From CAVSRC01 sp963732845 (GTDB lineage Bacteria; Pseudomonadota; Alphaproteobacteria; Rhizobiales; Kaistiaceae), in the NCBI GenBank assembly GCA_963732845.1, contig CAVTBE010000021.1, positions 124,001 through 188,000 on the forward strand: a DNA stretch of 64,000 nt, given 5' to 3'. The notes beneath the pieces were generated by a model. The model was given only the letters and a program-made list of their open reading frames with translations, was not told where the DNA came from and did no database searches. A program made the position numbers and the translations under genes. This document shows positions 36,011 through 44,234 of this stretch, one piece after another (the first letter of the stretch is position 1; the number at the start of each line of letters is the position of its first letter).

Positions 36011-37417
36011 ATGACCGCCGCCAAGACGCTCTATGACAAGATCTGGGACGATCATCTGGTCGAGGAGGCGCCCGACGGCACCGCGCTCCTCTATATCGAC
36101 CGCCACCTGGTTCATGAGGTAACCAGCCCGCAGGCCTTCGAGGGCCTGCGGCTGGCCCACCGCAGGGTGCATGCGCCCGGCAAGACGCTGGCCGTGGTCG
36201 ACCACAACGTGCCGACCACCGACCGGCGTGGCGGCATCAAGAACGCCGAATCCCTCTTGCAGGTGCAGACGCTGGCGCAGAACGCCAAGGACTTCGGCAT
36301 CGAATATTACGACGAGCTCGACCACCGGCAGGGCATCGTCCACATCATCGGGCCGGAGCAGGGCTTCACGCTGCCGGGCATGACGATCGTCTGCGGCGAC
36401 AGCCACACCTCGACCCACGGCGCCTTCGGCGCGCTCGCCCATGGCATCGGCACCTCGGAGGTGGAGCATGTGCTTGCCACCCAGACGCTGATCCAGAAGA
36501 AGGCGAAGAACATGCGGGTGACGGTCGACGGCACGCCGCCGCCGGGCGTCGGCGCCAAGGACATCATCCTGTCCATCATCGGCCATATCGGCACCGCCGG
36601 CGGCACCGGCCATGTGCTCGAATATGCCGGCGAGGCGATCCGCGGCCTGTCGATGGAAGGCCGCATGACGGTGTGCAACATGAGCATTGAAGGTGGGGCT
36701 CGGGCGGGCCTGATCGCGCCCGACGAGACCACCTACGCCTATATCAAGGGCCGCCCCAAGGCACCGATGGGCAAGGCCTGGGACAAGGCGATGGACTATT
36801 GGCGCACGCTCTATTCGGACGAGGGCGCGGTCTTCGACGAGGAGATCAGGCTGAACGCCGCCGAGTTGCCGCCGATCGTCACCTGGGGCACGTCTCCCGA
36901 GAACGTGACCAGCATTGACGGGCGCGTGCCCGACCCGGCGACGATCGAGAACCCGGACCGGCGCCGCGCGGTCGAGCGGGCGCTGGCCTATATGGGGCTC
37001 GAACCCAACACCAAGATCACCGACATCGCCATCGAGCGCGTCTTCCTCGGCTCGTGCACCAACGGGCGCATCGAGGACCTGCGCGCCGCCGCCAAGATCG
37101 TCGCCGGCAAGTCGGTGCATGAGGGCGTCAACGCCATGGTGGTGCCGGGCTCGGGCCTGGTGAAGGAGCAGGCGGAGGCGGAAGGGCTCGACAAGATCTT
37201 CCTCGCCGCCGGCTTCGAGTGGCGGGAGCCGGGCTGCTCCATGTGCCTGGCGATGAACGACGATCGACTGAAGCCCGGCGAGCGCTGCGCCTCGACGTCG
37301 AACCGCAATTTCGAGGGCCGCCAGGGTTTCAAGGGCCGCACCCACCTCGTCTCGCCGGTGATGGCGGCGGCGGCGGCGATCGCCGGCCGCTTCGTCGACG
37401 TGCGAGAGTGGGGCTAA
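36011..37417 (+). CDS. leuC: 3-isopropylmalate dehydratase large subunit
   Basis: A 468-residue LeuC: ATP-independent hydro-lyase of leucine biosynthesis with a [4Fe-4S] cluster held by Cys in FLGSCTNGRIEDL and REPGCSMCLAMN, plus GDSHTSTHGAFGALAHGIGTSEVEHVLATQ and ERCASTSNRNFEGRQG. It works with LeuD, whose gene is 6 kb downstream in the same direction. A clear terminator follows. Confidence 0.97.
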   Translation: MTAAKTLYDKIWDDHLVEEAPDGTALLYIDRHLVHEVTSPQAFEGLRLAHRRVHAPGKTLAVVDHNVPTTDRRGGIKNAESLLQVQTLAQNAKDFGIEYYDELDHRQGIVHIIGPEQGFTLPGMTIVCGDSHTSTHGAFGALAHGIGTSEVEHVLATQTLIQKKAKNMRVTVDGTPPPGVGAKDIILSIIGHIGTAGGTGHVLEYAGEAIRGLSMEGRMTVCNMSIEGGARAGLIAPDETTYAYIKGRPKAPMGKAWDKAMDYWRTLYSDEGAVFDEEIRLNAAELPPIVTWGTSPENVTSIDGRVPDPATIENPDRRRAVERALAYMGLEPNTKITDIAIERVFLGSCTNGRIEDLRAAAKIVAGKSVHEGVNAMVVPGSGLVKEQAEAEGLDKIFLAAGFEWREPGCSMCLAMNDDRLKPGERCASTSNRNFEGRQGFKGRTHLVSPVMAAAAAIAGRFVDVREWG

Positions 37418-37437
37418 GCCTCACCACATGAATGCCA

Positions 37438-37467
37438 AAGCCCCGCGGTGCGCGCTGCGGGGCTTCT
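37438..37467 (+). terminator. Intrinsic terminator after leuC
   Basis: The stem AAGCCCCGC / GCGGGGCTT, loop about GGTGCGCGCT, followed by CTTC. It starts 20 bp after the leuC stop. Confidence 0.65.
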
Positions 37468-37536
37468 TCATGGGGGTGCCGCCGTGCGTCAGTTCGCCGA
37501 CGTTGGGTTTGCGTCGGCGCGAGTTGATTGCCTTGA

Positions 37537-37929
37537 TCAGTTCGCGGGCAGTCTCCTGAGTGCGTCCTGGACCCAGCGGTCGTCTGGTGCCAGCTCAAGC
37601 GCGCGGCGGTAATCCGCTCGGGCGCGATCGATCAGGCCCTTGCGTTCGAATAAGGAGCCGCGGCCGCGATGGATCCCTGGATCATTCTTCTCTATGCGCA
37701 GCGCGGCGTTGAAATCAGCCAGAGCCTCGTCATACGCACCGATTTGAGTCAGCGCCGTTCCTCGATTGACGTGAGCGGAGATATGGTTCGGATCGATCGC
37801 GATGATCCGCGAATAGTCGGCAATCGCCTCCTTCAGTTTCCCCTGGCCACCCGCACCGAGAGTCGCGGTTTCGTTCGCATCGTTGGTGTCGCCCGAGGAT
37901 GCCTGCGTCTCCGCAAGCATAGCAGGCAC
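37537..37929 (-). CDS. Tetratricopeptide repeat protein
   Basis: A 130-residue protein with about three TPR units: KLKEAIADYSRIIAIDPNHISAHVNRGTALTQIG, AYDEALADFNAALRIEKNDPGIHRGRGSLFERKG and LIDRARADYRRALELAPDDRWVQDALRR. The first 28 residues are low in structure. The start (GTG 37929 or ATG 37920) is uncertain and the TPR block begins abruptly, so the gene may be the remnant of a longer TPR protein. Likely a protein-binding scaffold. Confidence 0.65.
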   Translation of the reverse strand: MPAMLAETQASSGDTNDANETATLGAGGQGKLKEAIADYSRIIAIDPNHISAHVNRGTALTQIGAYDEALADFNAALRIEKNDPGIHRGRGSLFERKGLIDRARADYRRALELAPDDRWVQDALRRLPAN

Positions 37930-38012
37930 GCGACAACAGCTCGTAGTTGCAGACTGTCGCGCTGTTCGGGTTTTCGGTCGCGCGGTTAACGGGAGCCTGT
38001 CGCGGCCGGTCT

Positions 38013-38432
38013 TCAGCGCAGCAGCTTGAGCGAACCGGTCAGCGACTTGATCCAGGCGGACGGGCCAGCGAGCCCAAGACCGTCGATCTCCTCGTCATCC
38101 AGCGATCTTGTACCAAGCGCCGATTCATAGTCGGCGAAGACGTGGATCGCGCGGGCGAAGGCCGGAAAGGGGACGACCGCTGCGCCGTTCGTGCGGCCGG
38201 CAAAAGCCTTCATCATCACGTCGCGGATCGTCGCGCGATCGGCCTGGAGGATGGGCAGGGGCTGGTTGCAGACGCTGCCGAACTGGCGGCCGCCGACATC
38301 GGCAAGGGCGCTATCCGCGAGGTGTGGGCATTGCGCGCCGAGCCCGACGGCGATGACGCCGACCGAGTTGGCCACCAGGCCAAGAGGCATGTCCGGCGCC
38401 ACGATCACCGCCACGCGCACATCGCTCGTCAT
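38013..38432 (-). CDS. DUF2000 family protein
   Basis: A 139-residue protein: VRVAVIVAPDMPLGLVANSVGVIAVGLGA at the N terminus (DUF2000 signature; the fold resembles peptidyl-tRNA hydrolase II) and FADYESALGTRSLDDEEIDGLGLAGPSAWIKSLTGSLKLL. Function is not established. It is divergent from an Lrp/AsnC regulator over 125 bp, a pairing that suggests regulation by it. The ATG at 38432 was used. Confidence 0.85.
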   Translation of the reverse strand: MTSDVRVAVIVAPDMPLGLVANSVGVIAVGLGAQCPHLADSALADVGGRQFGSVCNQPLPILQADRATIRDVMMKAFAGRTNGAAVVPFPAFARAIHVFADYESALGTRSLDDEEIDGLGLAGPSAWIKSLTGSLKLLR

Positions 38433-38557
38433 GCTCAACGCTCCGAGGTTCGTGGTGGTACTCTAGTTTCAGGATGCGGGCAATTTCTTGCGTTCTCACC
38501 TAAGATTCCGCCATATTGGGCAGATGTGACCCGAAACAGCCGGATATCAGGTCAGCG

Positions 38558-39034
38558 ATGCCCAAGACGATTGAGCCGCCCGACATCCGCATCCTGCGTA
38601 CGCTGCAGGAAGACGGACGTCTGACCAACCAGGCGCTGGCCGAGCGGGTGGGGCTGTCGGCCTCGCCCTGCTGGCGCCGGGTGCATGCCCTGGAGGAGGC
38701 CGGCGTCATTCGCGGCTATCAGGCGGTGCTGGAGCGGCGAAAGATCGGCCTGGGGGTTTTGGCCTTCGCGCGGGTGCGCGTCGGAGGCCACAGCGACCGC
38801 GAGGCGCAGGAGTTCGCCGACAGCGTCGCGCGCCTCGACGCGGTCGTCGCCTGCTACGCCATCGCCGGCGATGCCGACTTTCTGCTGCAGGTGGTGGCGT
38901 CCGATCTCGACGCCTACGCCCAGTTCTCCATGGAAGTGCTGCGCGCCCTGCCGCACATCAAGGAGATGCAGACGATGTTCGTGCTGAAGGAAATCAAGCC
39001 CTATGAGGGCCTGCCGGTCGAAGCGGGCGCCTGA
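38558..39034 (+). CDS. Lrp/AsnC family transcriptional regulator
   Basis: A 158-residue regulator: N-terminal winged helix-turn-helix (DIRILRTLQEDGRLTNQALAERVGLSASPCWRRVHALEEAGVI) and C-terminal RAM effector domain (DAVVACYAIAGDADFLLQVVASDLDAYAQF). Such proteins sense amino acids as octamers. The divergent DUF2000 gene is the natural target, and the shared 125-bp gap likely carries the operator. A strong terminator follows. Confidence 0.93.
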   Translation: MPKTIEPPDIRILRTLQEDGRLTNQALAERVGLSASPCWRRVHALEEAGVIRGYQAVLERRKIGLGVLAFARVRVGGHSDREAQEFADSVARLDAVVACYAIAGDADFLLQVVASDLDAYAQFSMEVLRALPHIKEMQTMFVLKEIKPYEGLPVEAGA

Positions 39035-39061
39035 ACCGCGTGGGTCCCACACGAAAGTCAG

Positions 39062-39096
39062 AAGCCCCGCGGTTCGTGCCGCGGGGCTTTTCTGTT
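39062..39096 (+). terminator. Intrinsic terminator after the Lrp/AsnC gene
   Basis: A perfect 11-bp stem AAGCCCCGCGG / CCGCGGGGCTT with loop TTCGTG, followed by TTCTGTT. It begins 28 bp after the stop and could also serve the convergent gene at 39111. Confidence 0.85.
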
Positions 39097-39110
39097 ACAG
39101 GGGGCGTCGT

Positions 39111-39452
39111 TCAGCGGCGCCAGCCTCCGTCGCGACCCCAGCCTCCGTCGCGACCCCAGCCCGGGTTCGGGCCGCGGTCGTTCCAGGCACCATAGGTCCA
39201 GTGGCACTCCTGGCGGACGACCACCTGGCGGATGTGTGGGCGGCCCCAGCGGTCCCACCAGCGCACGGTCTTGAACACCGGCTCGCACACCTGGTGCGGG
39301 CGCTGAGGGCCCCAGCCCGGGCCGCCGATGCCGACGCTCCAGCCGGGACCGCCGAAATAGACACCTGCCGCAGAGGCGGTGCTGGTGGTGGCGACCATGG
39401 TGCCGGCGGCGATCAGTCCGGCGGTGGCGGTGGCGATCAGGGTCTTCTTCAT
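39111..39452 (-). CDS. Small secreted Gly/Trp-rich protein
   Basis: A 113-residue protein with a signal peptide (MKKTLIATATAGLIAAGTMVATTSTASA). The mature part has GVYFGGPGWSVGIGGPGWGP, VCEPVFKTVRWWDRWGRPHIRQVVVRQECHW (two Cys) and a C-terminal WGRDGG unit repeated twice (an 18-bp DNA repeat). Such short exported Gly/Trp-rich proteins are common in rhizobia; function unknown. Confidence 0.8.
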   Translation of the reverse strand: MKKTLIATATAGLIAAGTMVATTSTASAAGVYFGGPGWSVGIGGPGWGPQRPHQVCEPVFKTVRWWDRWGRPHIRQVVVRQECHWTYGAWNDRGPNPGWGRDGGWGRDGGWRR

Positions 39453-39639
39453 CATGGCTCAGGTCTCCGTCTCGTCGATTGGCTGCGATCGTTTCAGCGA
39501 TCGTATGAGAGGTGTTCTAGGCGCCCGGCCTTGAACCGAAGCTGAGGCGGCGGTTCATCGTCGGTTCAGGCTGGCGACGGGTCCGAGCCGGCGCAACGCG
39601 CTTGACCGCGACGGCGGGAACGGCGGAAATGAGGGTCCC

Positions 39640-39771
39640 ATGAGCCGGAACGACGACAACAGGCCGGATGCAATCGAGGTGTGGGCGCGTCGCGTCGGCC
39701 GCACGCTCGGCTATCTGTTTATGATCAGCCTCGCCGTCTACCTGGTCGCGACCCTGCGGCCGCAAAAATGA
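39640..39771 (+). CDS. 43-residue single-span membrane microprotein
   Basis: The frame starts MSRNDDNRPDAIEVWARRVG and continues into one hydrophobic helix (LGYLFMISLAVYLVATL) before RPQK. A GAGGG ribosome site lies 4 nt before the ATG, and its stop overlaps the metallopeptidase start (ATGA at 39768). It is therefore very probably translated and coupled to that gene. No family recognised. Confidence 0.6.
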   Translation: MSRNDDNRPDAIEVWARRVGRTLGYLFMISLAVYLVATLRPQK

Positions 39772-40196
39772 GCGGCAAATCTCCCGATTGGGCCGCTGCA
39801 GAGGCGCCCACGCTCGACGATATCGAGGGGATTGCGCGGGAAAGCTTCGCGGCGCTCCCCGACACCTTCCGCAAGCTCTGCGGCGAGGTTGAGATCCGCG
39901 TCAGCGAGTTCCCGGAGGACGACGTCCTCGACGATCTCGGTGCCGAATCGGAATTCGACATCCTCGGCCTGTTCCAGGGGGTCGGGCTGGCGCACGACGT
40001 GGCCGCCGGCCACACCGGCCAGTTGCCCAACCGGGTGTGGCTCTACCGGCGGCCGATCCTCGACTATTGGGCGGAGAACGAGGAGACGCTGGGGGCCATC
40101 GTCAGCCACGTTCTGGTGCACGAGATCGGCCACCATTTCGGCCTGTCGGACGACGACATGGAGGCGATCGAGGCGAGCGCCGAACAGGATGGCTAA
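39768..40196 (+). CDS. Minimal zincin metallopeptidase family protein
   Basis: A 142-residue protein with the zinc motif HEIGHHFGLSDDDMEAIE near residue 124 (HExxHxxGxxD) and the upstream conserved FPEDDVLDDLGAESEFDILGLFQG. This is the MMP_TTHA0227-like minimal zincin family found near many alphaproteobacterial housekeeping genes; peptidase activity is expected from the motif but substrates are unknown. It overlaps the 43-residue membrane protein gene by 4 nt. Confidence 0.88.
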   Translation: MSGKSPDWAAAEAPTLDDIEGIARESFAALPDTFRKLCGEVEIRVSEFPEDDVLDDLGAESEFDILGLFQGVGLAHDVAAGHTGQLPNRVWLYRRPILDYWAENEETLGAIVSHVLVHEIGHHFGLSDDDMEAIEASAEQDG

Positions 40197-40350
40197 GGGC
40201 TTGTTAACGGCATTGCGAACGCGCGCGCAGCCGGCGCCGAAACGACAGCGTTCTGAAAGCGCGGCAGCGCTAGTCCGCGAAAAGCTGGCGTAGGGCGTGG
40301 CGGCTTCCTACGTGTAGCCTCACATACCCTCCTCCCAAGGGACTGCGCAT

Positions 40351-40866
40351 ATGACGCTTTTCGGTACCGAACTTCGTTACGGCATGGTGGCCCAGGCCTT
40401 CCACTGGGTCACCGTCGTTCTGCTGGCGACCGCCTGGCTGGTCGCCCACGGCGACCATCGTCTTCTCCACGAGACGTTGGGCTTCACGGTCTTCGTGATC
40501 GTGGCCGCGCGGCTGCTGTGGCGCGCTGTCGACCACCGGCCGGAGCATGGTTCGCTGTCGCCCGTGGTGGCGCTGGGGTCGAAGCTGGTCCATTGGCTGC
40601 TCTACGCGATGCTCATCGCCATTCCCGTGAGCGCCATCGTCGGGACGTGGCTCGGCGGCCATCCGATCACGATCTACGGCCTCGGCAATCTCGGCCCCTA
40701 CCTCGCCGAATCCCGTTCACTCGGCCACCAGGTCATGAAAGTGCACGAGCTGCTCGCCAACGCCATCGTCGTGGTGGCCGGCTTGCATGCCGCCGCGGCG
40801 CTGTTCCACCACTTCTTCATCAAGGACGGTGTGTTGCGCGCCATGCTTCCCGGTGCGCGCGCCTGA
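40351..40866 (+). CDS. Cytochrome b561 (bacterial, YodB/CybB type)
   Basis: A 171-residue four-helix membrane protein: GMVAQAFHWVTVVLLATAW, LLHETLGFTVFVIVAARLLWRAVDH, LVHWLLYAMLIAIPVSAIVG, HELLANAIVVVAGLHAAAALFHHFFIKDGVLRAMLPG. His in helices 1 and 4 (and HE/LH motifs) would bind two hemes b; the family moves electrons between quinol and superoxide or other periplasmic partners. It is followed 150 bp later by a paralogue in the same direction. Confidence 0.92.
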   Translation: MTLFGTELRYGMVAQAFHWVTVVLLATAWLVAHGDHRLLHETLGFTVFVIVAARLLWRAVDHRPEHGSLSPVVALGSKLVHWLLYAMLIAIPVSAIVGTWLGGHPITIYGLGNLGPYLAESRSLGHQVMKVHELLANAIVVVAGLHAAAALFHHFFIKDGVLRAMLPGARA

Positions 40867-41016
40867 GCCGTCGACATGAGAAAACCGGCGGCCGGAGAAG
40901 CGGCCGCCGGTGCGACATTTCGCGCGGGCTGTCATCCGGCCGCACAATCTTCGCGCGTAGGATCGCCCCGCCTCGGACGTGACGGTCGATAGAATCCTTG
41001 CGACGGGGATCTTTCG

Positions 41017-41538
41017 ATGACGCTCTTCGGAACCAAATTCCACTATGGCCCGATCGCCCAGGCTTTCCATTGGGTGATGGCCGTCCTGGTGGTCGCCGGC
41101 CTGGCGACTGCGGTTGCCGCCGACCACGCCAGCCCATCCATTCTCGCGCTGCACCAGGCGCTCGGCGTGACGATCTTCGTCATGGTCGCCCTCAGGCTGG
41201 CGTGGCGGGCATTCTTTGACCGCCTGCCGGGCAAGCCGCCGATGCGTGACAGCCTGGCGCGCTGGTCGTGGCGGGTCGACGTGGCGCTCTACGGGCTGCT
41301 CTTCGCCGTGCCCGTGGCCGGCCTGATCGGTGCGCACGAGATGCAGGCCATGCTGGCGGGCGGGCTCGCCCAGCCCTTGCCGGGACCCAGCGTGCTGGGC
41401 CTGCACCGGCTGCTCGGCATCCTCCTGTTCCTGGCGGCGGGCTTGCACTCGGCCTTCGCGCTCTTCCACCACTACGTTCGCAGGGATGGGGTGCTGAAGA
41501 TGATGCTCCCCGGCGGACCATCAGCCAAGGTGGTCTAG
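41017..41538 (+). CDS. Cytochrome b561, paralogue of the preceding gene
   Basis: A 173-residue homologue of the upstream protein with the same MTLFGT start, PIAQAFHWVMAVLVVAGL, LHQALGVTIFVMVALRLAWRAFFD, VDVALYGLLFAVPVAGLIG and LHRLLGILLFLAAGLHSAFALFHHYVRRDGVLKMMLPG. The two genes are a tandem duplication that has diverged, mainly in the loop between helices 2 and 3, which may mean different electron partners. Confidence 0.92.
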   Translation: MTLFGTKFHYGPIAQAFHWVMAVLVVAGLATAVAADHASPSILALHQALGVTIFVMVALRLAWRAFFDRLPGKPPMRDSLARWSWRVDVALYGLLFAVPVAGLIGAHEMQAMLAGGLAQPLPGPSVLGLHRLLGILLFLAAGLHSAFALFHHYVRRDGVLKMMLPGGPSAKVV

Positions 41539-41782
41539 GTCAGTCCAGGTCTGGCGTGTCTTCACCATCGGCGGGTCGGCGACGGACGTGACATCCATCG
41601 CGATCAGTCGAAGTGGACAGAACCCCACGCATGCCGTCGTGTCGCATGGGGCGGTGGGACGAGTTGGTGGATGAGGGAATTGCGCGCTGCTACAAACGGT
41701 TTCGCTAGAATTGCGGCCAGGGTGGCGACAGGAATGTCAATGCGTCGGGTGGTCGTGAGTGGCGATCAACGGGAGCAGGCAA

Positions 41783-42727
41783 GTGCCCAAATTCGATGCA
41801 GTTTTCGTCGGCCTGACGATCCTCGACGTCGCCGGCCGGCCCGTGACGGCAATCCCGGAAGGGGGAGCCGTAGCATTCATTGAGGAAATCCGGCTGAACC
41901 CTGCCGGCACCGCGGCCGGCGCCGTCATGAACGCGGCGAAGCTCGGAATCTCATGTGCCACCGTCGCCTGCCTCGGCCGCGACGAGAAGGCGGATTTCAT
42001 CCTGGCGGCATATGCGCGGATGGGCATCGACTGCTCGATGGTCCGGCAGACCGCCGAGGCGCCGACATCGGCGACCATTCTGACGATCCGCCCGAACGGC
42101 GAACGGCCGGCGCTGCATTGCCGCGGGGCGTCCGATCACCTGATCGTCGAGGAAGCGGACTTCGATGCCGTCTGCGACGCTCGTTTCCTGCACTTTGGGG
42201 GCACCGGGCTGCTTGCTGCCATGGACGAGGGGCCCAGTGCGCGCCTCCTGGCGCACGCAAAGAAACGCGGATTGACAACGACATTCGACCTGCTCGCGCC
42301 CAATGAAGGGACGCTCGCTCTGTTGCGGGACGTGCTGCCCCATGTCGACTACTTCATGCCATCCTTCGAGGAGGCGACCTTCATGTCCGGGCGCGCCCAG
42401 CCAGATGAGGCGGCGCGGTTCTTCATGGATATGGGCGCCAAGGCCTGCATCTTCAAAATGGGTGCAAAAGGCTCGTATACGCGCACGGCCGACGCGGAGT
42501 TCCGCACGCCTGCCTTCAAGGTGAGCGTGTCGGACACCACCGGCTGCGGGGACAGCTATTGCGGCGCCTTCGTTGCCGGGTTGGCCAAGGGCTTCGATCT
42601 CGAACGCGCGTGCAGGCTCGGATCGGCAGTCTCGGCCCTGGTGGCAACCGCTCTTGGTTCGGACGCCGGCGTGCGCGACTTCGACCAGGTCATGGCGTTC
42701 ATGGAAAGCGCAGATACGCTTCAATGA
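41783..42727 (+). CDS. PfkB-family carbohydrate kinase
   Basis: A 314-residue ribokinase-like kinase: FVGLTILDVAGRPV, NPAGTAAGAVMNAAKLG (substrate side), FDLLAPNEG and the ATP/catalytic motif SDTTGCGDSYCGAFVAGL near residue 247 (Asp base; Cys replaces the usual Ala of GAGD). Sugar or nucleoside substrate unknown; a purine nucleoside phosphorylase lies convergently next door. The GTG at 41783 has GGAG 7 nt upstream; a GTG at 41759 is possible. Confidence 0.86.
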   Translation: MPKFDAVFVGLTILDVAGRPVTAIPEGGAVAFIEEIRLNPAGTAAGAVMNAAKLGISCATVACLGRDEKADFILAAYARMGIDCSMVRQTAEAPTSATILTIRPNGERPALHCRGASDHLIVEEADFDAVCDARFLHFGGTGLLAAMDEGPSARLLAHAKKRGLTTTFDLLAPNEGTLALLRDVLPHVDYFMPSFEEATFMSGRAQPDEAARFFMDMGAKACIFKMGAKGSYTRTADAEFRTPAFKVSVSDTTGCGDSYCGAFVAGLAKGFDLERACRLGSAVSALVATALGSDAGVRDFDQVMAFMESADTLQ

Positions 42728-42737
42728 AGCGCTGCGG

Positions 42738-43448
42738 CTAGGTGCCGACGGCGACGTCGAGGGAGAGCTCGACCATCTCGGAGAGCGACGACTGGCGCTC
42801 TTCCGGTGCCAGCTTGTCGCCGGTGACGATGTTGTCGCTGATGGCGCAGATCGCCACGGCCCTGGCACCATAGCGGGCGGCGAGCGTGTAGAGGGTGGCC
42901 GCCTCCATCTCGACGGCGAGCACGCCGTGGGCGCGCAGTGCGTCGTAAACCGTGAGGCCGGCTGGGTGGTAGAAGACATCCGATGAAGCGATGCCGCCGA
43001 CGTGCCAGGTGAGGCCGCGCTTTGCCGCGATCTCCACCGCTAAGCGGAGCAGGCCGAAATCGGCCACGGGCGCGAATTGGTAGGGGGCGAAGACGTCCCG
43101 GTTCATGGCGCTGTCGGTGCTGGCGGCAGACGCGATGACGATGTCGCGGACGTTCAATTTCTCGCTGAGCCCCCCAGCAGTGCCGACACGGATGACCGTC
43201 TTGACGCCATATTCGGCGAGAAGCTCGGTGACGTAGATGCCGAGCGAGGGCTGACCCATGCCGGTCGCCTGGACGCTGACCGGCTTGCCCTTCCACGTGC
43301 CGGTGAAGCCCAGGCAGTTACGCACCGCGTTGACCTGGCGCGGCGCCTCGAAAAAGGTCTCGGCGATCCATTTGGCGCGCAGCGGGTCGCCGGGCAGCAG
43401 GACCGCGTCGGCGTAGTCGCCCTTATTGGCTTCGTTATGGGGGGTCAC
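42738..43448 (-). CDS. deoD: Purine nucleoside phosphorylase, DeoD type
   Basis: A 236-residue hexameric-type PNP: VLLPGDPLRAKWIAETFF, VQATGMGQPSLGIYVTELL, VIRVGTAGGLSEKL and VEMEAATLYTLAA, with SDNIVTGDKL near the C terminus (Asp catalytic). It splits purine (deoxy)nucleosides with phosphate. It ends 10 bp from the convergent kinase gene and starts 161 bp from leuD on the other strand. Confidence 0.94.
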   Translation of the reverse strand: MTPHNEANKGDYADAVLLPGDPLRAKWIAETFFEAPRQVNAVRNCLGFTGTWKGKPVSVQATGMGQPSLGIYVTELLAEYGVKTVIRVGTAGGLSEKLNVRDIVIASAASTDSAMNRDVFAPYQFAPVADFGLLRLAVEIAAKRGLTWHVGGIASSDVFYHPAGLTVYDALRAHGVLAVEMEAATLYTLAARYGARAVAICAISDNIVTGDKLAPEERQSSLSEMVELSLDVAVGT

Positions 43449-43609
43449 GGCGGCGGGTCTCCGGTTTTCTTTGCAGTTTGGAGCCCGGATGGGCGAAGCG
43501 CAATCCGCGGCGGCCGCTCCCCTTTGGGCCGCGGACGCCTATATGACCGTGGCTTGACCTCTCCAGCCGGCCGTCGCATGACAGGCGCCCACGAAAAGGA
43601 CTCGCGCGC

Positions 43610-44215
43610 ATGGACAAGTTCACGACCCTGACCGCCGTGGCGGCCCCGCTCGACATGATCAACGTCGATACCGACATGATCATCCCCAAGGATTACCTGA
43701 AGACGATCAAGCGCACCGGCCTCGGCACCGGCCTGTTCGCGGAGCTGCGCTATCTGGACGACGGCTCGGACAACCCGGATTTCGTGCTCAACCAGCCGGC
43801 CTACAAGAAGGCCCAGATCCTGGTCGCCGGCGACAATTTCGGCTGCGGGTCGAGCCGCGAGCACGCGCCCTGGGCGCTGCTCGACTACGGCATCCGCTGC
43901 GTCATCTCGACCGAATTCGGCGACATCTTCTACAACAACGCCTTCAAGAACGGCATCCTGCCCATCAAGGTCTCGCCGGAAGACCTCGCCAAGCTGATGG
44001 ACGACGCCGAGCGCGGCGCCAACGCCACGCTGACGATCGATCTCGACGCCCAGACGATCAAGGGGCCGGACGGCGGCACCATCCATTTCGAGGTGGACGC
44101 CTTCAAGAAGCATTGCCTGCTCAACGGTCTCGACGAAGTGGGCCTGACCATGGAAAAAGCCGACCGCATCGCCACCTATGAGCAGAAGGTCGCGACGACG
44201 CGGCCTTGGGTGTGA
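43610..44215 (+). CDS. leuD: 3-isopropylmalate dehydratase small subunit
   Basis: A 201-residue LeuD swivelling subunit: NVDTDMIIPKDYLKTIKRTGLG, LVAGDNFGCGSSREHAPWALLDYGIRCVIST, FYNNAFKNGILPI. It completes the isopropylmalate isomerase with LeuC at 36 kb. It lies 19 bp before rlmN, so both may be on one transcript. Confidence 0.97.
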   Translation: MDKFTTLTAVAAPLDMINVDTDMIIPKDYLKTIKRTGLGTGLFAELRYLDDGSDNPDFVLNQPAYKKAQILVAGDNFGCGSSREHAPWALLDYGIRCVISTEFGDIFYNNAFKNGILPIKVSPEDLAKLMDDAERGANATLTIDLDAQTIKGPDGGTIHFEVDAFKKHCLLNGLDEVGLTMEKADRIATYEQKVATTRPWV

Positions 44216-44234
44216 TTCTCGCCGGCTCCAGGCC

